From positions 124,001-188,000 of the forward strand of contig CP060756.1 in NCBI GenBank assembly GCA_023205875.1: 64,000 nucleotides of DNA, in the 5' to 3' direction. The notes beneath the pieces were generated by a model. The model did no database searches, was not told where the DNA came from, and saw only the letters and a program-made list of their open reading frames with translations. This DNA is from Chloropicon primus. Lineage: Eukaryota > Chlorophyta > Chloropicophyceae > Chloropicales > Chloropicaceae. Within the stretch, counting starts at the first letter, position 1. Each line of letters begins with the position of its first letter. A program made the translations under genes and the position numbers. Shown here piece after piece: positions 48,608 to 58,400 of this stretch.

Positions 48608-48757
48608 ATCTTGGTCTGGGTCTTGGGAGTGAGTGATTCTATCCTTTGGATTGTGATGCATATGGCAGAGAAGGAGGAGGGTTGTGGATGGAGGAGAGAT
48701 GGCGGATCCTTCCGCAGTTGTTGGTGCTCTCACCCTCTCCGAGAAGTCAGGCAGAGT

Positions 48758-48794
<37 letters not shown>

Positions 48795-48830
48795 GGAGGG
48801 AGAATCTTGGTCTGGGTCTTGGGAGTGTTT
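48491..48830. repeat. Tandem duplication, two copies about 188 bp apart
   Basis: GGGTTGTGGATGGAGGAGAG through TTGGTCTGGGTCTTGGGAGT occurs at 48491-48630 and again at 48679-48829, with only a few base differences. Each copy includes a CA run joined to a GA run. It lies in the 684-bp divergent region upstream of the DUF760 and GT29 genes; no gene is seen in that region. Confidence 0.85.
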
Positions 48831-49135
48831 GTACACAGAAGAAAACAGAAGGCAAAGAGGGAGGAAAGAGCGTGTCCATGATGCAGCAAGAATGCGATGG
48901 CTTCGTCACTGCGAGAGGCGTGCGAGAACGAGCGACTTCCATCTTTTCTGTGACCGTGCGACCATGCGATGCCTTTCCGTTCCAAAAGACTCCAAGACTC
49001 CATCTTGGATAAGGAAATATCCTATAAAAAAGGTAAAACCCAAGATTGCCACGTGAGCACACTCGCTAGTGCTCGCGAGGACCACCGGAGTAACATCGTC
49101 TTGCTTGGGCTGGGAGAGGAGACATCATCATCATC

Positions 49136-50426
49136 ATGAGGACCAGACTCTTCCTTCCGATGGTCCTCATCGCTGGTAGCGTCCTGATTATGACTCGAAC
49201 GTGCGTCTTCTTTTGCTTGTCCTCAACCAACGAACCCCATCATCATCATCATCATCCAACAGACAGAATCTCTCGACAATCCTCTGCGCCTCTGGGGACC
49301 GAGTTGTGCAAGTCCACGTCTTTGCTAACTTCGTCGCGTTGGTCTCTTGCAGGCTCTTGTTCCATGTGCACCGCTCCGGTGACCCGAACGACAACATGAT
49401 GCTGGAGTTGAGGGGCTCGATAGCCCTGCGACAGTCCTCCAAGTTGGGTGGCCTCGCCGAGCCCGGGGAGCAAAAAGCGAAGACGGTGGAGGAGCAGAGC
49501 AGAGCAGAGCCAAGGGTCCTCCCCAAGCACGAGATTTACCAGCTCCTCGAAAGCATATCGTACAAGCGAAAGCACCAGAATTGCAGCGTCGTCGGCAACG
49601 ATTCTTCGATGAGGCACTCCAAGTTGGGCAAGTTGGTGGACTCGGCGGAGACGGTGTACAGGATGAACTTCGCGCCTGTCAAGGAGTACGTCAAGGACAT
49701 CGGGAGCAGGACGCACACGCAGTGCCTGAATCCGCAAAAGTTCCGGTACAACAAGGCGAAGAACAAGGACTGGAAGACCGATACGGGCTCGAGGCCGAGG
49801 ATTGTTGTGGTCGGGGACACCAAAGGAGACGATGCCCAGGGCAATGACGGGCCCTGCATAGAGCGCTCCCCCGGCGGAAGCTGCATCAAGAGGCTCGAGA
49901 GCAGCAAAGGCCGAGTTCGGGGGATGGATTACGCGGTGCAGACGCTCACCGAAGAGCTTCTCGCGACAGTCCAGTCTGGGGTTGGGGAGGTCGACGGAGT
50001 GCCAACGACCGGCTTGTACTGGTGAGTGCCTCACTGTCCATTCGCGTATCTGTCGATCGATCTCCCCGCGGTCTGCGAAGCACGCGCGGGCTTGACTCAC
50101 TCATCGCACCTCCTTGTCTGTCCAGTCTCGTTCTTGCGCTGATGGAGTGCTCCCACGTCGACGTCTACGGCATGGGCGTCGGCACCATCAATCACAACGA
50201 TCTCTCCGACTTGGAGTACTTCAAAGATCCAGCGTTTCAGGGCTGGGACGAGAGGCACAACGCCGAGGCGGAGAGAGCGTTGCTGAGGATCTTGGCCTCC
50301 CACGTGTGGACCACCGGCTTGGTGCAGTACTTTGGGGAGCTGAGATGGCACAACCCATTGAAAGTTCAGGTCAGAAATGAAAACTTGCTCAGCAGGGGGC
50401 CTTGCACCAGTGGAATCAACTGCTAG
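49136..50426 (+). CDS. GT29 sialyltransferase-like type II membrane glycosyltransferase
   Basis: Three exons: 49136-49200, 49353-50021 and 50126-50426, with introns of 152 and 104 bp; 344 residues. The start MRTRLFLPMVLIAGSVLIMT is a signal anchor, giving Golgi type II topology. Sialylmotif L is weakly represented near RPRIVVVGDTKGDD. The second splice completes a clear sialylmotif S (GVPTTGLYCLVLALMECSHV, then DVYGMG), and motif VS is ERHNAEAERALL with the conserved His and Glu. Plants and algae have GT29 members although they mostly lack sialic acid, so the donor may be CMP-Kdo or similar; this is inference. Confidence 0.85.
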
Positions 50427-50509
50427 CAGCTCAGGGATACGACGGGGTTGTGGAGATCTTCTATGTATAAAACAGCTTGACTATCTATATCTTGTAGAAC
50501 ACTTGCGCT

Positions 50510-51206
50510 TCACTTCTTGCTCTCCTTCTTGCCCTCCTTCTTGCCTTCGTCCTCCTCGTCCTCCTTGGGCTTGGGCAGGAACGGGATGACTCTCCTGATC
50601 TGTGTGTACTCGATCGCCCAAGCCAGCGTGGCCGTTGGTACGAAGTCCGAGAAAGGCAGGCCCTCTTCCAGAAGGTCGAGCGCGGTCAGCCAGTACGTCC
50701 CGTAGATGAGCTGCACCAAAGTCGCACTTATCGGGGCCCACACGACGTCCTCCGACTCCCCGATCCCAGGCAGGGCGTAAGACGACACCCCGATCGCGTC
50801 TATCGCAACGGACGCGAACAATTTGGGCCACTTCACCTGCTTCTTCCTGAACTTCTTGTCGACGCCGAGCCTGCGCAACCGTTTTCGTTTTGGATGGAGA
50901 GAAAGAGAGGCACAACAGTTGGCACGAACCCGTGGCGTGAGACCGAGGCAGACAGCAAGCCGCGAGCGCGAAGAACTCTTACCTCCCGAACTTGATCAGC
51001 GTATACGCTGCAGTCGAAACGGCCCCTGCCGTCTGAAAGGTGTGAATGATCCCTGACCCGTCCGCGTCCGTTGCTCGCGTCGTGATGGGTCTCTTTCGAA
51101 GCAGCGGACCATGCCGCCGCGTTGTCACGGAGCACGCCCCCCCTCCGACCCGCCTCTCCTCCACGGAGGCCCGCCCGAGGTTCGTTCCCCTCCTCGTCAT
51201 CGCCAT
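50510..51206 (-). CDS. Plastid-targeted membrane protein of a cyanobacteria-like family
   Basis: Two exons: 51206-50983 and 50870-50510, with a 112-bp intron (GTAAGA...GCAG); 194 residues. The first ~55 residues (MAMTRRGTNLGRASVEER, then GPLLRKRPITTRA) form a plausible transit peptide. Conserved-looking core: WPKLFASVAIDAIGVSSYAL, PGIGESEDVVWAPISATLVQ and LPFSDFVPTATLAWAIEY, with two or three hydrophobic segments. The pattern resembles small membrane proteins of cyanobacteria and plastids, but I cannot name the family. The C-terminus is a highly charged KEDEEDEGKKEGKKESKK tail. It is divergent from the XK1-like gene. Confidence 0.75.
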
Positions 51207-51364
51207 CCAGCAGTGAGTGGCTGAGCTTCACTCAACGCGCTGAGACTGAGATCGCTGAGACGGGGTCGAGGGAGAGGGAGAGGCGGTCGAGGTTGAGGGG
51301 GTCCAGGACGAGTGCGAGGGACTCGGGAACGGAGAGAGCGATACGGTGCGGCGGATCGAGTCGC

Positions 51365-51386
51365 GATCTTTCATTTGACACCTCTC
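51365..51386. promoter_or_regulatory. Recurrent promoter motif, weaker copy
   Basis: GATCTTTCATTTGACACCTC followed by TC, 53 bp before the XK1-like start codon. Confidence 0.35.
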
Positions 51387-51438
51387 TCGTGAAGTTTGAC
51401 GCTCGGAGTCGCCGGTGAAGGTCGATCGATCGATTAGG

Positions 51439-52878
51439 ATGGCGTCGAGGGTGGAGGCGTCGCGAGGCCTTGGGAGCGGCGATCCCGGAGGCAGGGGGAC
51501 GAGTCCGAGCGGGTCGGTGGGGTCGACGGCGAGGCGGTGGAGTCCTGGGACGAGGGCCGGCGGGGGATCCCGGACGGCAGCGGGGCGAGGGACGTACCTT
51601 GGTCTGGACTTTGGGACATCGGGCGCGAGGGCGATAGTGATAGACGACTCGGAGGAGGTCCTCCACAGCGAGAAGGTCGACTACGCGGCGTCGGGGCTGG
51701 ACCAGGAGGAGGCAGCGCGGAGCACGTCCGTCTGGGAGGGGGCCCTGTTCAGCCTGCTCGGCAATATCCCGAGCGGCCTGGCGAGCAGCTTGAGAGCGAT
51801 CTGCATCGACGGGACGTCCTCCACGTCGTTCCTGGTCGATCGGGAGACTTGGTCGATCGAGTCGAGGCCCCTCCTGTACAATTTCGCGGCAGAGGCCTCC
51901 GTCGTCGAGAGGGTGAAGGCGATCGCCCCGGAGGGCAACATCACCTGCTCGCCCACCTCGACGCTCTCCAAGCTGTTCACCTGGCTCTACGAGGACTCGC
52001 TCGATGTCGAGGCGGGGAACCTCCTCTTGCTGCACCAGGCGGACTGGCTCTCGTCGCTTCTGCTGCAGAACCCGGACAGGCGGGGGGTTTCAGACTACAA
52101 CAATGCGCTCAAGCTCGGTTACGACCCCCAGGAGAAGGACTACCCTCAGTGGATGAAGTCGCAGGCGTGGCGGTCGGTGCTCCCGGCGGCGGTGGTGGCG
52201 CCTTCGACGCCCCTCGGAGTCGTCTCGGACAAGATCTCGGACACGTTCCGAATCCCTCGGGAATGCAAAGTAGCGGCGGGCACCACGGATTCCATTGCCG
52301 CTTTTCTCGCTGCCGGAGCCAGCGAGCCCGGGGAGGCTGTCACCTCCCTCGGGAGCACGCTGGCCATCAAAGTTCTCAGCACGAAGCGCGTGGACAACTT
52401 GGAGCATGGGATTTACAGCCACAAGCTGTGGGGAGACCTGTGGCTCGCTGGAGGGGCGTCCAACACGGGCGGCGCCGTAATTCGAAAGTACTTTCCTGAC
52501 GACCAGGTCGAAGAGTTGACGAAGAGCATGGATACCAGCGCCCCGACCGGGTTGGCGTACTACCCCCTACTGAAGGCCGGGGAAAGATTCCCAGTCTCGG
52601 ACGCAAAGCTGGAGCCCAAGCTCAATCCTAGGCCAAGCGAGGACAGCGTTTTCCTCCAGGGCATTCTGGAAGGCATCGCTGACATCGAGAAGCGCGGCTT
52701 TGAGCTCCTGCACAAGGAGGGTTGCTCGACCCTGACCCGGGTGATGACCTGTGGCGGAGGGTCCAAGAATGACAAGTGGACGGAGATGCGGCGGCAGAGG
52801 CTTAAAGTTCCGGTCGAGACGGCCGCGGAGGTGGAGGCCGCCTTTGGATCAGCCAGGCTTGCCCGAAGGAGCGATTGA
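51439..52878 (+). CDS. XK1: FGGY-family pentulose kinase (plant XK1 / cyanobacterial D-ribulokinase type)
   Basis: 479 residues, single exon. FGGY kinases phosphorylate sugars; the plastid XK1 branch and its cyanobacterial relatives act on D-ribulose. A roughly 50-residue Arg/Gly/Ser-rich N-terminus (MASRVEASRGLGSGD) is a likely transit peptide. The first phosphate-binding loop is YLGLDFGTSGARAIVIDD. Then come ICIDGTSST, LLHQADWLSSLL, KVAAGTTDSIAAFLAAGA (FGGY signature region), SLGSTLAIKVLS and the C-terminal TCGGGSKNDKWTEMRRQRL, which holds the adenine-binding glycines. Together with CBBY at 44.3 kb it hints at plastid pentulose salvage. Confidence 0.87.
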   Translation: MASRVEASRGLGSGDPGGRGTSPSGSVGSTARRWSPGTRAGGGSRTAAGRGTYLGLDFGTSGARAIVIDDSEEVLHSEKVDYAASGLDQEEAARSTSVWEGALFSLLGNIPSGLASSLRAICIDGTSSTSFLVDRETWSIESRPLLYNFAAEASVVERVKAIAPEGNITCSPTSTLSKLFTWLYEDSLDVEAGNLLLLHQADWLSSLLLQNPDRRGVSDYNNALKLGYDPQEKDYPQWMKSQAWRSVLPAAVVAPSTPLGVVSDKISDTFRIPRECKVAAGTTDSIAAFLAAGASEPGEAVTSLGSTLAIKVLSTKRVDNLEHGIYSHKLWGDLWLAGGASNTGGAVIRKYFPDDQVEELTKSMDTSAPTGLAYYPLLKAGERFPVSDAKLEPKLNPRPSEDSVFLQGILEGIADIEKRGFELLHKEGCSTLTRVMTCGGGSKNDKWTEMRRQRLKVPVETAAEVEAAFGSARLARRSD

Positions 52879-52907
52879 TCGAAATCCCGCATTGTACATT
52901 ATGCATA

Positions 52908-52924
52908 ATATATATATATATATA
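52908..52924. repeat. TA dinucleotide run between convergent genes
   Basis: ATATATATATATATATA in the 48-bp gap between the XK1-like and 2OG-oxygenase genes; it may serve in 3' end formation for both. Confidence 0.7.
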
Positions 52925-52926
52925 CT

Positions 52927-53862
52927 TTACAACAGGCGGTGCTCCGCCAGATGGTCCGGGACGTACAGCTGCCCCAGCTCCACGGATCGCTCCCAGGACT
53001 CCTCCATCGCGCTCTGCAGGGTTTTCTCACGCCCGCCCCCTTCGTCTTCGTCGGACCCCCCCTCCCTGATCCGCAGCGCGCGGATCAGGGAGTGCGTCAG
53101 GCTCTCGCACCTCCACGTCGAACCTTGGCCGTTCGAAGCTTGGAGGAGGTGCGTCGCCCCCTCCTGCTGGACACGGAAGCCAAGGGCTCTTATCTTGTCC
53201 ATCCGAATATCGTTGCCCGCCTCCGTCCGGTACATCTCGTCAGGGACTGGGTGCGCACCCGGCGAACTTCCCGTGCCGAGCTTTGGGAACTGCTTCAGCA
53301 GCTTCGCATCCTCGTCGTGCGCCGGCTGGTCCGTGAACCAAAGCGAGAGGGTGTACCTGCGACCGCTCTCGACTCTCCGCACCCGGTGAATGTTGGACTC
53401 GTTCGAAAAATACGCGACAACGCGGCCCTCCCGTGGACTCACCCCCCGCGTTTCTCCCTCCTCGAACTCGAAACTTCCGCCAGTAAAGTCCCTGCCTTGG
53501 TCGTTCAGGTACGCCACCGCAGAGACGACCCTCTGCTTCAGATAGTCCTCATTGTTCGAGTCGTAGTGCCAACCTATCTCCGATCCCGGCAGCCAAACCA
53601 TCAGTCCGCTCCACTCCAAGTACAAGTATCTGTTGAGCTGCAGTCCAAAGTGATCCTGCACGAGACCAGATATGATCTCCCGCGCCTTCAGGATGGGCAG
53701 AGCGAGGTGCGGTCGCTCGGACACGAGCACGTGGTTCAAGTGCAGCGCCTCCGTCCTCGCGCGGTACCCTCGCATCCCCAAGCAGTCGTGAACGAACCTC
53801 AAATCCCTGCAGAGGTCTCTCGAAAGCTCTCCATCCCAGACGCGACGCTTGTCTTCCTCCAT
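52927..53862 (-). CDS. 2-oxoglutarate/Fe(II) oxygenase (prolyl-hydroxylase-like)
   Basis: 311 residues. The double-stranded beta-helix core is complete: WHYDSNNEDYLKQRVVSAVA holds the HxD iron ligands, a GGSFEFEEGE strand follows, NIHRVRRVESGRRYTLSLWF supplies the distal His and the Arg that grips 2-oxoglutarate. This layout is that of prolyl 3- or 4-hydroxylase-like enzymes such as OGFOD/P3H types. There is no signal peptide, so it is cytosolic or nuclear unless an upstream exon exists. The C-terminal third is helical and unassigned. The substrate is unknown. It shares a 193-bp divergent region with the lipoate-ligase-like gene. Confidence 0.83.
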   Translation of the reverse strand: MEEDKRRVWDGELSRDLCRDLRFVHDCLGMRGYRARTEALHLNHVLVSERPHLALPILKAREIISGLVQDHFGLQLNRYLYLEWSGLMVWLPGSEIGWHYDSNNEDYLKQRVVSAVAYLNDQGRDFTGGSFEFEEGETRGVSPREGRVVAYFSNESNIHRVRRVESGRRYTLSLWFTDQPAHDEDAKLLKQFPKLGTGSSPGAHPVPDEMYRTEAGNDIRMDKIRALGFRVQQEGATHLLQASNGQGSTWRCESLTHSLIRALRIREGGSDEDEGGGREKTLQSAMEESWERSVELGQLYVPDHLAEHRLL

Positions 53863-53883
53863 CGTGCGCCAAACAAGTCAAGC

Positions 53884-53910
53884 GAGGGCACATTCGAAAG
53901 CTCGCGAGAT
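53884..53910. promoter_or_regulatory. Recurrent promoter motif, diverged copy
   Basis: Minus strand: ATCTCGCGAGCTTTCGAATG followed by TGCCCTC. The first half matches the UTP11 copy (GTCTCACGAGCTTTCGATTG) closely; the second half (TGCCCTC) is weaker. Confidence 0.4.
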
Positions 53911-53941
53911 ATTCTTTCCCCTGGTCTCGCTCCCACGCACC

Positions 53942-54009
53942 CCTCCTCCTCCTCCGCTTCGTCGTCCTCCTCGTCGTCGCCGTCGTCGTCCTCGTCGTCC
54001 TCGTCGTCT
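53942..54009. repeat. CTC/GTC trinucleotide tract
   Basis: Imperfect CTC and GTC units just upstream of the lipoate-ligase-like gene; a similar GTC run at 54061-54079 codes for its N-terminal Ser run. Confidence 0.7.
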
Positions 54010-54055
54010 TGGCGCCAAAAAAAGCAAAAAGTGACAGACGAGAGGAGCGTCAGTC

Positions 54056-54820
54056 ATGGCGTCGTCGTCGTCGTCGTCGTGCGTGTCTGTGTTGCGGATG
54101 ACGCGGCAGTGCGTGTACAGGATGCTGCAGCTGGAGGAGGACCTGCTGAGGCAGGACAAGGGAACGTCTTGGCTGATCGTGAACGACGGGATACCGAAGC
54201 CGACGGTGGTGATGGGGATCTCGGGAAAGGAGGAGAAGCTCGTGGACGTGGACGTGGCGAGGCACCAGGGGGTGGACCTCGTGAAGCGGTTCACGGGGGG
54301 AGGGACGGTGGTGCTGGACGAGGGATCGATACTGGTGAGCTTGATCTGCGAGGCGGACCGGACGCCAGACGTTCCGCTGTTTCCTCGACCCCTGATGCGG
54401 TGGTCGAAGGAGTTTTACGATCCCATCTTCTCGACCTGCGGGGACTTCAAGCTGAGCGAGACGGACTACACGTTCGGGGACCTCAAGTTCGGAGGGAACG
54501 CCCAGTACATCTCCAAGAGGAGGTGGCTGCACCACACGAGCTTCCTTTGGGACTACGACCCGGAGAGGATGAAGTGTCTTCTTCACCCGCCCAAGGAGCC
54601 CGAGTACCGGAAGAAGAGGACGCACTTGGACTTCCTGTGCAAGCTCAAGGACTATTACCCGGGCAGCAGGGAGGCGTTCATTGGGGGGATCACGGACGCG
54701 CTCGAGCACGCGGGCTTCGAGTGGCAGGACGTCCAGGAGGAGGAGGTTCGGGCCCAGCTGGCAACCGAGGGGATGGGGGGGAAGAAGAGACTGCAAAGCA
54801 CAAAAAGGATACCTATTTAA
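54056..54820 (+). CDS. Biotin/lipoate A/B protein ligase family protein (plant-like)
   Basis: 254 residues, single exon. The family transfers lipoyl or similar groups to carrier lysines. After a poly-Ser start (MASSSSSSCVS) come LQLEEDLLRQDKGTSWLIVN, PTVVMGISGKEEKLVDVDV, KRFTGGGTVVLDEGSILVSL (the Gly-rich substrate loop, RxTGGG) and FGDLKFGGNAQYISKRRWLH, which carries the conserved Lys and a GNAQ where LplA has G(R/N)AQ. The following HHTSFLWDYDPERM matches a branch known from plants and other eukaryotes. The C-terminus is short. Whether it is an active ligase or a lipoyl-transferase relative cannot be told from sequence. Confidence 0.85.
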   Translation: MASSSSSSCVSVLRMTRQCVYRMLQLEEDLLRQDKGTSWLIVNDGIPKPTVVMGISGKEEKLVDVDVARHQGVDLVKRFTGGGTVVLDEGSILVSLICEADRTPDVPLFPRPLMRWSKEFYDPIFSTCGDFKLSETDYTFGDLKFGGNAQYISKRRWLHHTSFLWDYDPERMKCLLHPPKEPEYRKKRTHLDFLCKLKDYYPGSREAFIGGITDALEHAGFEWQDVQEEEVRAQLATEGMGGKKRLQSTKRIPI

Positions 54821-54878
54821 TTAAATCGTCAGCACCCACGTGTGTTACTACAAGGGACTGGGACTGCAATTACAAGGG

Positions 54879-55610
54879 CTACGAGCTCGGGCTCTTCGGT
54901 TCTTTCTGCGCAGGATCTGGTGGATCGAGCGCGCCCCGCCCCGCCGGACTTTCCCCGGCTTCGTCCTTCGAGGCCTGCTCCTCGTCCTTCGAGGCCTGCT
55001 CCTCGTCCTCTGTTTCACTCAGGCAAGGGTTTTGCCGGCCGCTGCCCCTCCTGTCCGATCCAACCTGGAGCTCCCCTAGCTCACTGTCGCTGCCCTCCAA
55101 CCCTTCCGAGCTGTCGTCAAGCTTATCGCTCCACCGCTGCCTCTTGGCGTTGCCCCCCGCCGAGGCGCCTGACCTTCTCCTGGCACCAAGCTGCACCTCG
55201 ACGACCCCCTCGTCGTCCTCGTCGTCTTCGCTATCGAGGACCAAACTCTTCCTCCTTCGAGACTTCTCCTCCTCCTTGTTTCCCTCCTCGCTCTCCTCCT
55301 TGCCCTCCCCCTCCTCGCTCCCCTCCTCGCTCTCCTCGCTCTCCTCTTCGTGTGCGATGAAGTCCCTCAGGTCATCCGCGCCCTCGTCGTCGCTATGGGG
55401 CTCCTCGAAGACTCCGCTCACCCGCCTGCGGTAGTCGTACCGCTTCTTCTGTGGCTGCGCCTTGGCACCCTGCCAGTCGAGTCCAGCCCGGTAATCCGAA
55501 GGAAACAACGCCCTCTCCCTCTCCTCTTCCATCTCGAGCACATCGTGGGGCGCCCTCCTCGTCACAGGTTCCTCGTCCTCCTCGTCCTCGGACCACTCCC
55601 TCAGACCCAT
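54879..55610 (-). CDS. Acidic low-complexity protein, family unknown
   Basis: 243 residues from the first ATG (MGLREWSEDEEDEEPV). The N-terminal 80 residues look least repetitive (FPSDYRAGLDWQGAKAQPQK, KRYDYRRRVSGVFEEPHSDD). The rest is a run of Glu, Asp, Ser and Lys, with a basic patch (EEEKSRRRKSLVL) that may be an NLS and an 8-residue tandem DEEQASKDEEQASKDE. Many S/T-D/E sites suit CK2. It is probably an unstructured nuclear protein such as a chromatin or chaperone partner, but that is a guess. Confidence 0.6.
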   Translation of the reverse strand: MGLREWSEDEEDEEPVTRRAPHDVLEMEEERERALFPSDYRAGLDWQGAKAQPQKKRYDYRRRVSGVFEEPHSDDEGADDLRDFIAHEEESEESEEGSEEGEGKEESEEGNKEEEKSRRRKSLVLDSEDDEDDEGVVEVQLGARRRSGASAGGNAKRQRWSDKLDDSSEGLEGSDSELGELQVGSDRRGSGRQNPCLSETEDEEQASKDEEQASKDEAGESPAGRGALDPPDPAQKEPKSPSS

Positions 55611-56096
55611 CACACCACCGCGGCCCCTCAAAGTCAATCCAATCCGAGAGACCCCCTCGGCTTCTTCCACAAGGACGAGCTCGCAACGTTTTCGTCGCTC
55701 AATTCCTCACCAGAGCTCCATTCCTTTCGAGAGTGAGCTCTTTCGAAAGAGGAAGAGACACCGGTTCCGCCCTCCCGTCGCCTTCCATCTCGTTCTTCTT
55801 TGGTCCTCGGCCTCGTCGCGCGCACCTCGGTCGTCTCCCCCCCTCTGTCAGGGGATCGGTTAATTTTTACGAAGCCAGAGAGCCAAAGCAAAAACTTTTG
55901 TTGGATCGCGATCGATTGGTCACTCCCTCGCGACACGGACCAAGACCGTGACTTGGCGGTGAAGGGCCTCGGTCTTGGTTTGGTTTCCTGACACTCTGCA
56001 AAGGCGAAGGCTCTTCGGGGTCCGAGTTTTTGTGTCATCTTTGGTTCGTCTTGAGTAGGGTTGTTGAGGAAAGAGACGGTTTGCTTTGTGAGGAGG
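55611..56096. promoter_or_regulatory. Divergent promoter region acidic-protein gene / carboxypeptidase
   Basis: 486 bp between start codons, no gene seen. A palindrome CTCTTTCGAAAGAG lies at about 55738-55751. Confidence 0.45.
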
Positions 56097-58310
56097 ATGG
56101 TCGTGAACGAGGCCAGATTCAGCACGCAGAGGGACAAGCACTATCCTGAGGACACCATGGAAGGTGGCTGCTCGCCCTTGTCGCACATGTCTTTGCCGAA
56201 GACGGAGAAGCAGAACCCCCAGGTGTCCTCCTCCTCCACGTCTTCCTCGGCCGAGTACTGCAGCTGGAATATCAAGTCAGAGACGGTCACGCCGGGACTT
56301 CCCGGGAGGAGCGGGACGTGTTATCCAGTATGGTAAGCGAGGAGAGCCCTGGCACCCCGCTTCCTGCGCTCGCACGTCGTGCGGACTCCGCTGACGGAAT
56401 TGTTTTCTCCTCTTGTTCTTGTCTTTTCCTTGCCTTGTCTTGTTTCTCCTGCTGTCTGTAGTCTGTGCCCGCCCAGCTTGTCGAGGTCGGTCAAGCCGCA
56501 GAAGAGGGAGCCCATGGCGGACACGAACGACCAGCTCGTGAGGGACATGATGCTCCACGACGCGGAGCGGATGTCCCACCCGGATGCCGTGGTGAACCGG
56601 CTCGTGTACGACTCGCACGACTGCCCTAGCTCGCAGTCCCAGCCGTGGCGCACGATCAAGCCGGACGCCTGGCCCTTCAAGAACATGAAGATGAAGCGGG
56701 ACCTCCTGGAGCAGCACGCGGGGGAGATGCTGATGAGTTTCGTCACCAAGACGATGCAGCCGTGGTATGCCCCCGAGAACGAGAGTGACAAGACTCTTGT
56801 CTTCGAGAGCAGGTTTGAGTCAGGCAACTTGAGGCGAGCCATCCAGGTTTACAACACCGAGTACGACCTCATCCTTCGGCCGGACATCAACACGAGGGGG
56901 CACACCCAGTGGTTCTTCTTCAGCATCTCGAACACCAGGAAGAATGTACACTACAAGATCAATATTATCAACATGCAGAAGGACGAGTCACTGTACCATA
57001 TCGGGATGCAGCCCATCATTTACTCGGAGAAGACTGCGGCTGCGGAGGGCAGGCACTGGCACAGAGCGGGGCACAACGTTTGCTACTACCAGAACAACAT
57101 CAAACGAAAGAACGGCAAGTTCTACTACACGCTCACCATGACCTTTGAGGCGCTTCATGACAACGACACCATCTACGTGGCGCACTGCTACCCTTACACG
57201 TACAGCGAGCTCCAGAAGTACATCTATGGCCTTGAGGTGGACCCGAAGCGGTCGCTCCGGGTGAAGAGGGAGATCCTGTGCAAGACCCTGGCAGGGAACA
57301 ACTGCGACCTCCTGACGATCACGAACTTCAACCTGCACCCCCAGATTTTGGACAGCAGGAAGCACGTGGTCATCACCGGCCGGGTGCACCCGGGCGAGTC
57401 CAACGCCAGTTGGATGATGAGGGGAGCTCTAGAGTTCCTCACGGGGGACAGCCTCGAGGCGAAATTGCTGAGGGACAACTTTGTGTTCAAAATTGTCCCC
57501 ATGCTCAACCCCGACGGGGTGATTAATGGCAACTACAGGTGCAGCCTCGCGGGGGTGGACCTGAATAGGGTCTGGCACTACCCCTCGAAGAAGCTGCACC
57601 CCACGATCTTCTACACCAAGGAGATGATCGGCAGGCTTCAGGAGGACCACAAGGTTTTGCTGATGGGCGACTTTCACGGGCACTCGAGGAAGTGCAACGT
57701 CTTCATGTACGGCTGCGAGAGGAAAGCCACGGACAACTCGAACTTCAAGATCTCCGGGATACCTGGCTTTGGCGTAACCGACTCGATGAACTTCAGGATA
57801 CAGGAGAAGATTTTCCCGTGGCTGCTGAAGAAAAACGCTCCAGACATCTTCTCCTTCGAGATGTCGTCCTTCAAGGTGCAGAAGTCCAAGGAAAACACCG
57901 CGAGGGTTGTCTGCTGGCGGGAATTCGGACTGATCAACTCCTTCACCCTGGAGGCTTCCTTCGGGGGGCCCTCGGAAGGGGCCAACGCGTGGATGCACTT
58001 TGGGATCCAAGACTTCGAGGAGATGGGAGCCAAGTTTGCGGAGACCATACTCGACTTTTGCAATCCCGACCAGACCCTCATCAAGGAGGTGTGCCTGGAG
58101 CTGGAATCACAGTACCCCGTGTCCAAGCAAAGCGCCGCCCTCGCCATGAAGTTGGAGTTCGAGTCCAACAAGGACTCGGACGACAGCGGCACCGATTCCG
58201 ACGACAGCGGAGACGAGGACAAGGAATCGAAGAAGGCAAAGAAGCCTCAAAAGAAAAAACCGGTTCGGAAGCGGAGAGCCTCCCTGGTGGAGAGGCAGAC
58301 CGTGAAGTGA
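56097..58310 (+). CDS. Cytosolic carboxypeptidase (CCP/AGBL, M14), tubulin deglutamylase type
   Basis: Two exons, 56097-56332 and 56462-58310, with a 129-bp GT-AG intron; 694 residues. CCPs trim glutamate chains or C-terminal residues from tubulin. The N-terminal CCP-specific beta domain is clear: TLVFESRFESGNLRRAIQVY, HTQWFFFSISNTRKNVHYKI, NVCYYQNNIKRKNGKFYYTL and VAHCYPYTYSELQKYI. The M14 catalytic domain has VHPGESNASWMMRGALEF (zinc His and Glu), DLNRVWHYPSKKLHPT, MGDFHGHSRKCNVFMYGC (third zinc ligand) and FTLEASFGG with the catalytic Glu. The basic C-terminus (KKAKKPQKKKPVRKRR) may bind microtubules. It is most like AGBL2/3. It counterbalances the TTLL family ligase at 4 kb. Confidence 0.92.
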
Positions 58311-58400
58311 AAGCAAACAAACCATAAACATAAACACATTCTTGATCAAGTTTTCTTTTCTCAATCCAGATCTCGTGGATCCGCAATCACAATCGCTGCC

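Noticed and set aside
52939-55434. 831-codon plus-strand open frame
   Set aside because: It runs antisense to the 2OG oxygenase, out of frame through the lipoate-ligase-like gene and antisense to the acidic gene.
55738-55751. CTCTTTCGAAAGAG palindrome as a copy of the recurrent upstream motif
   Set aside because: It shares only TTTCGA; the ACCTCGG half is absent at the proper spacing.
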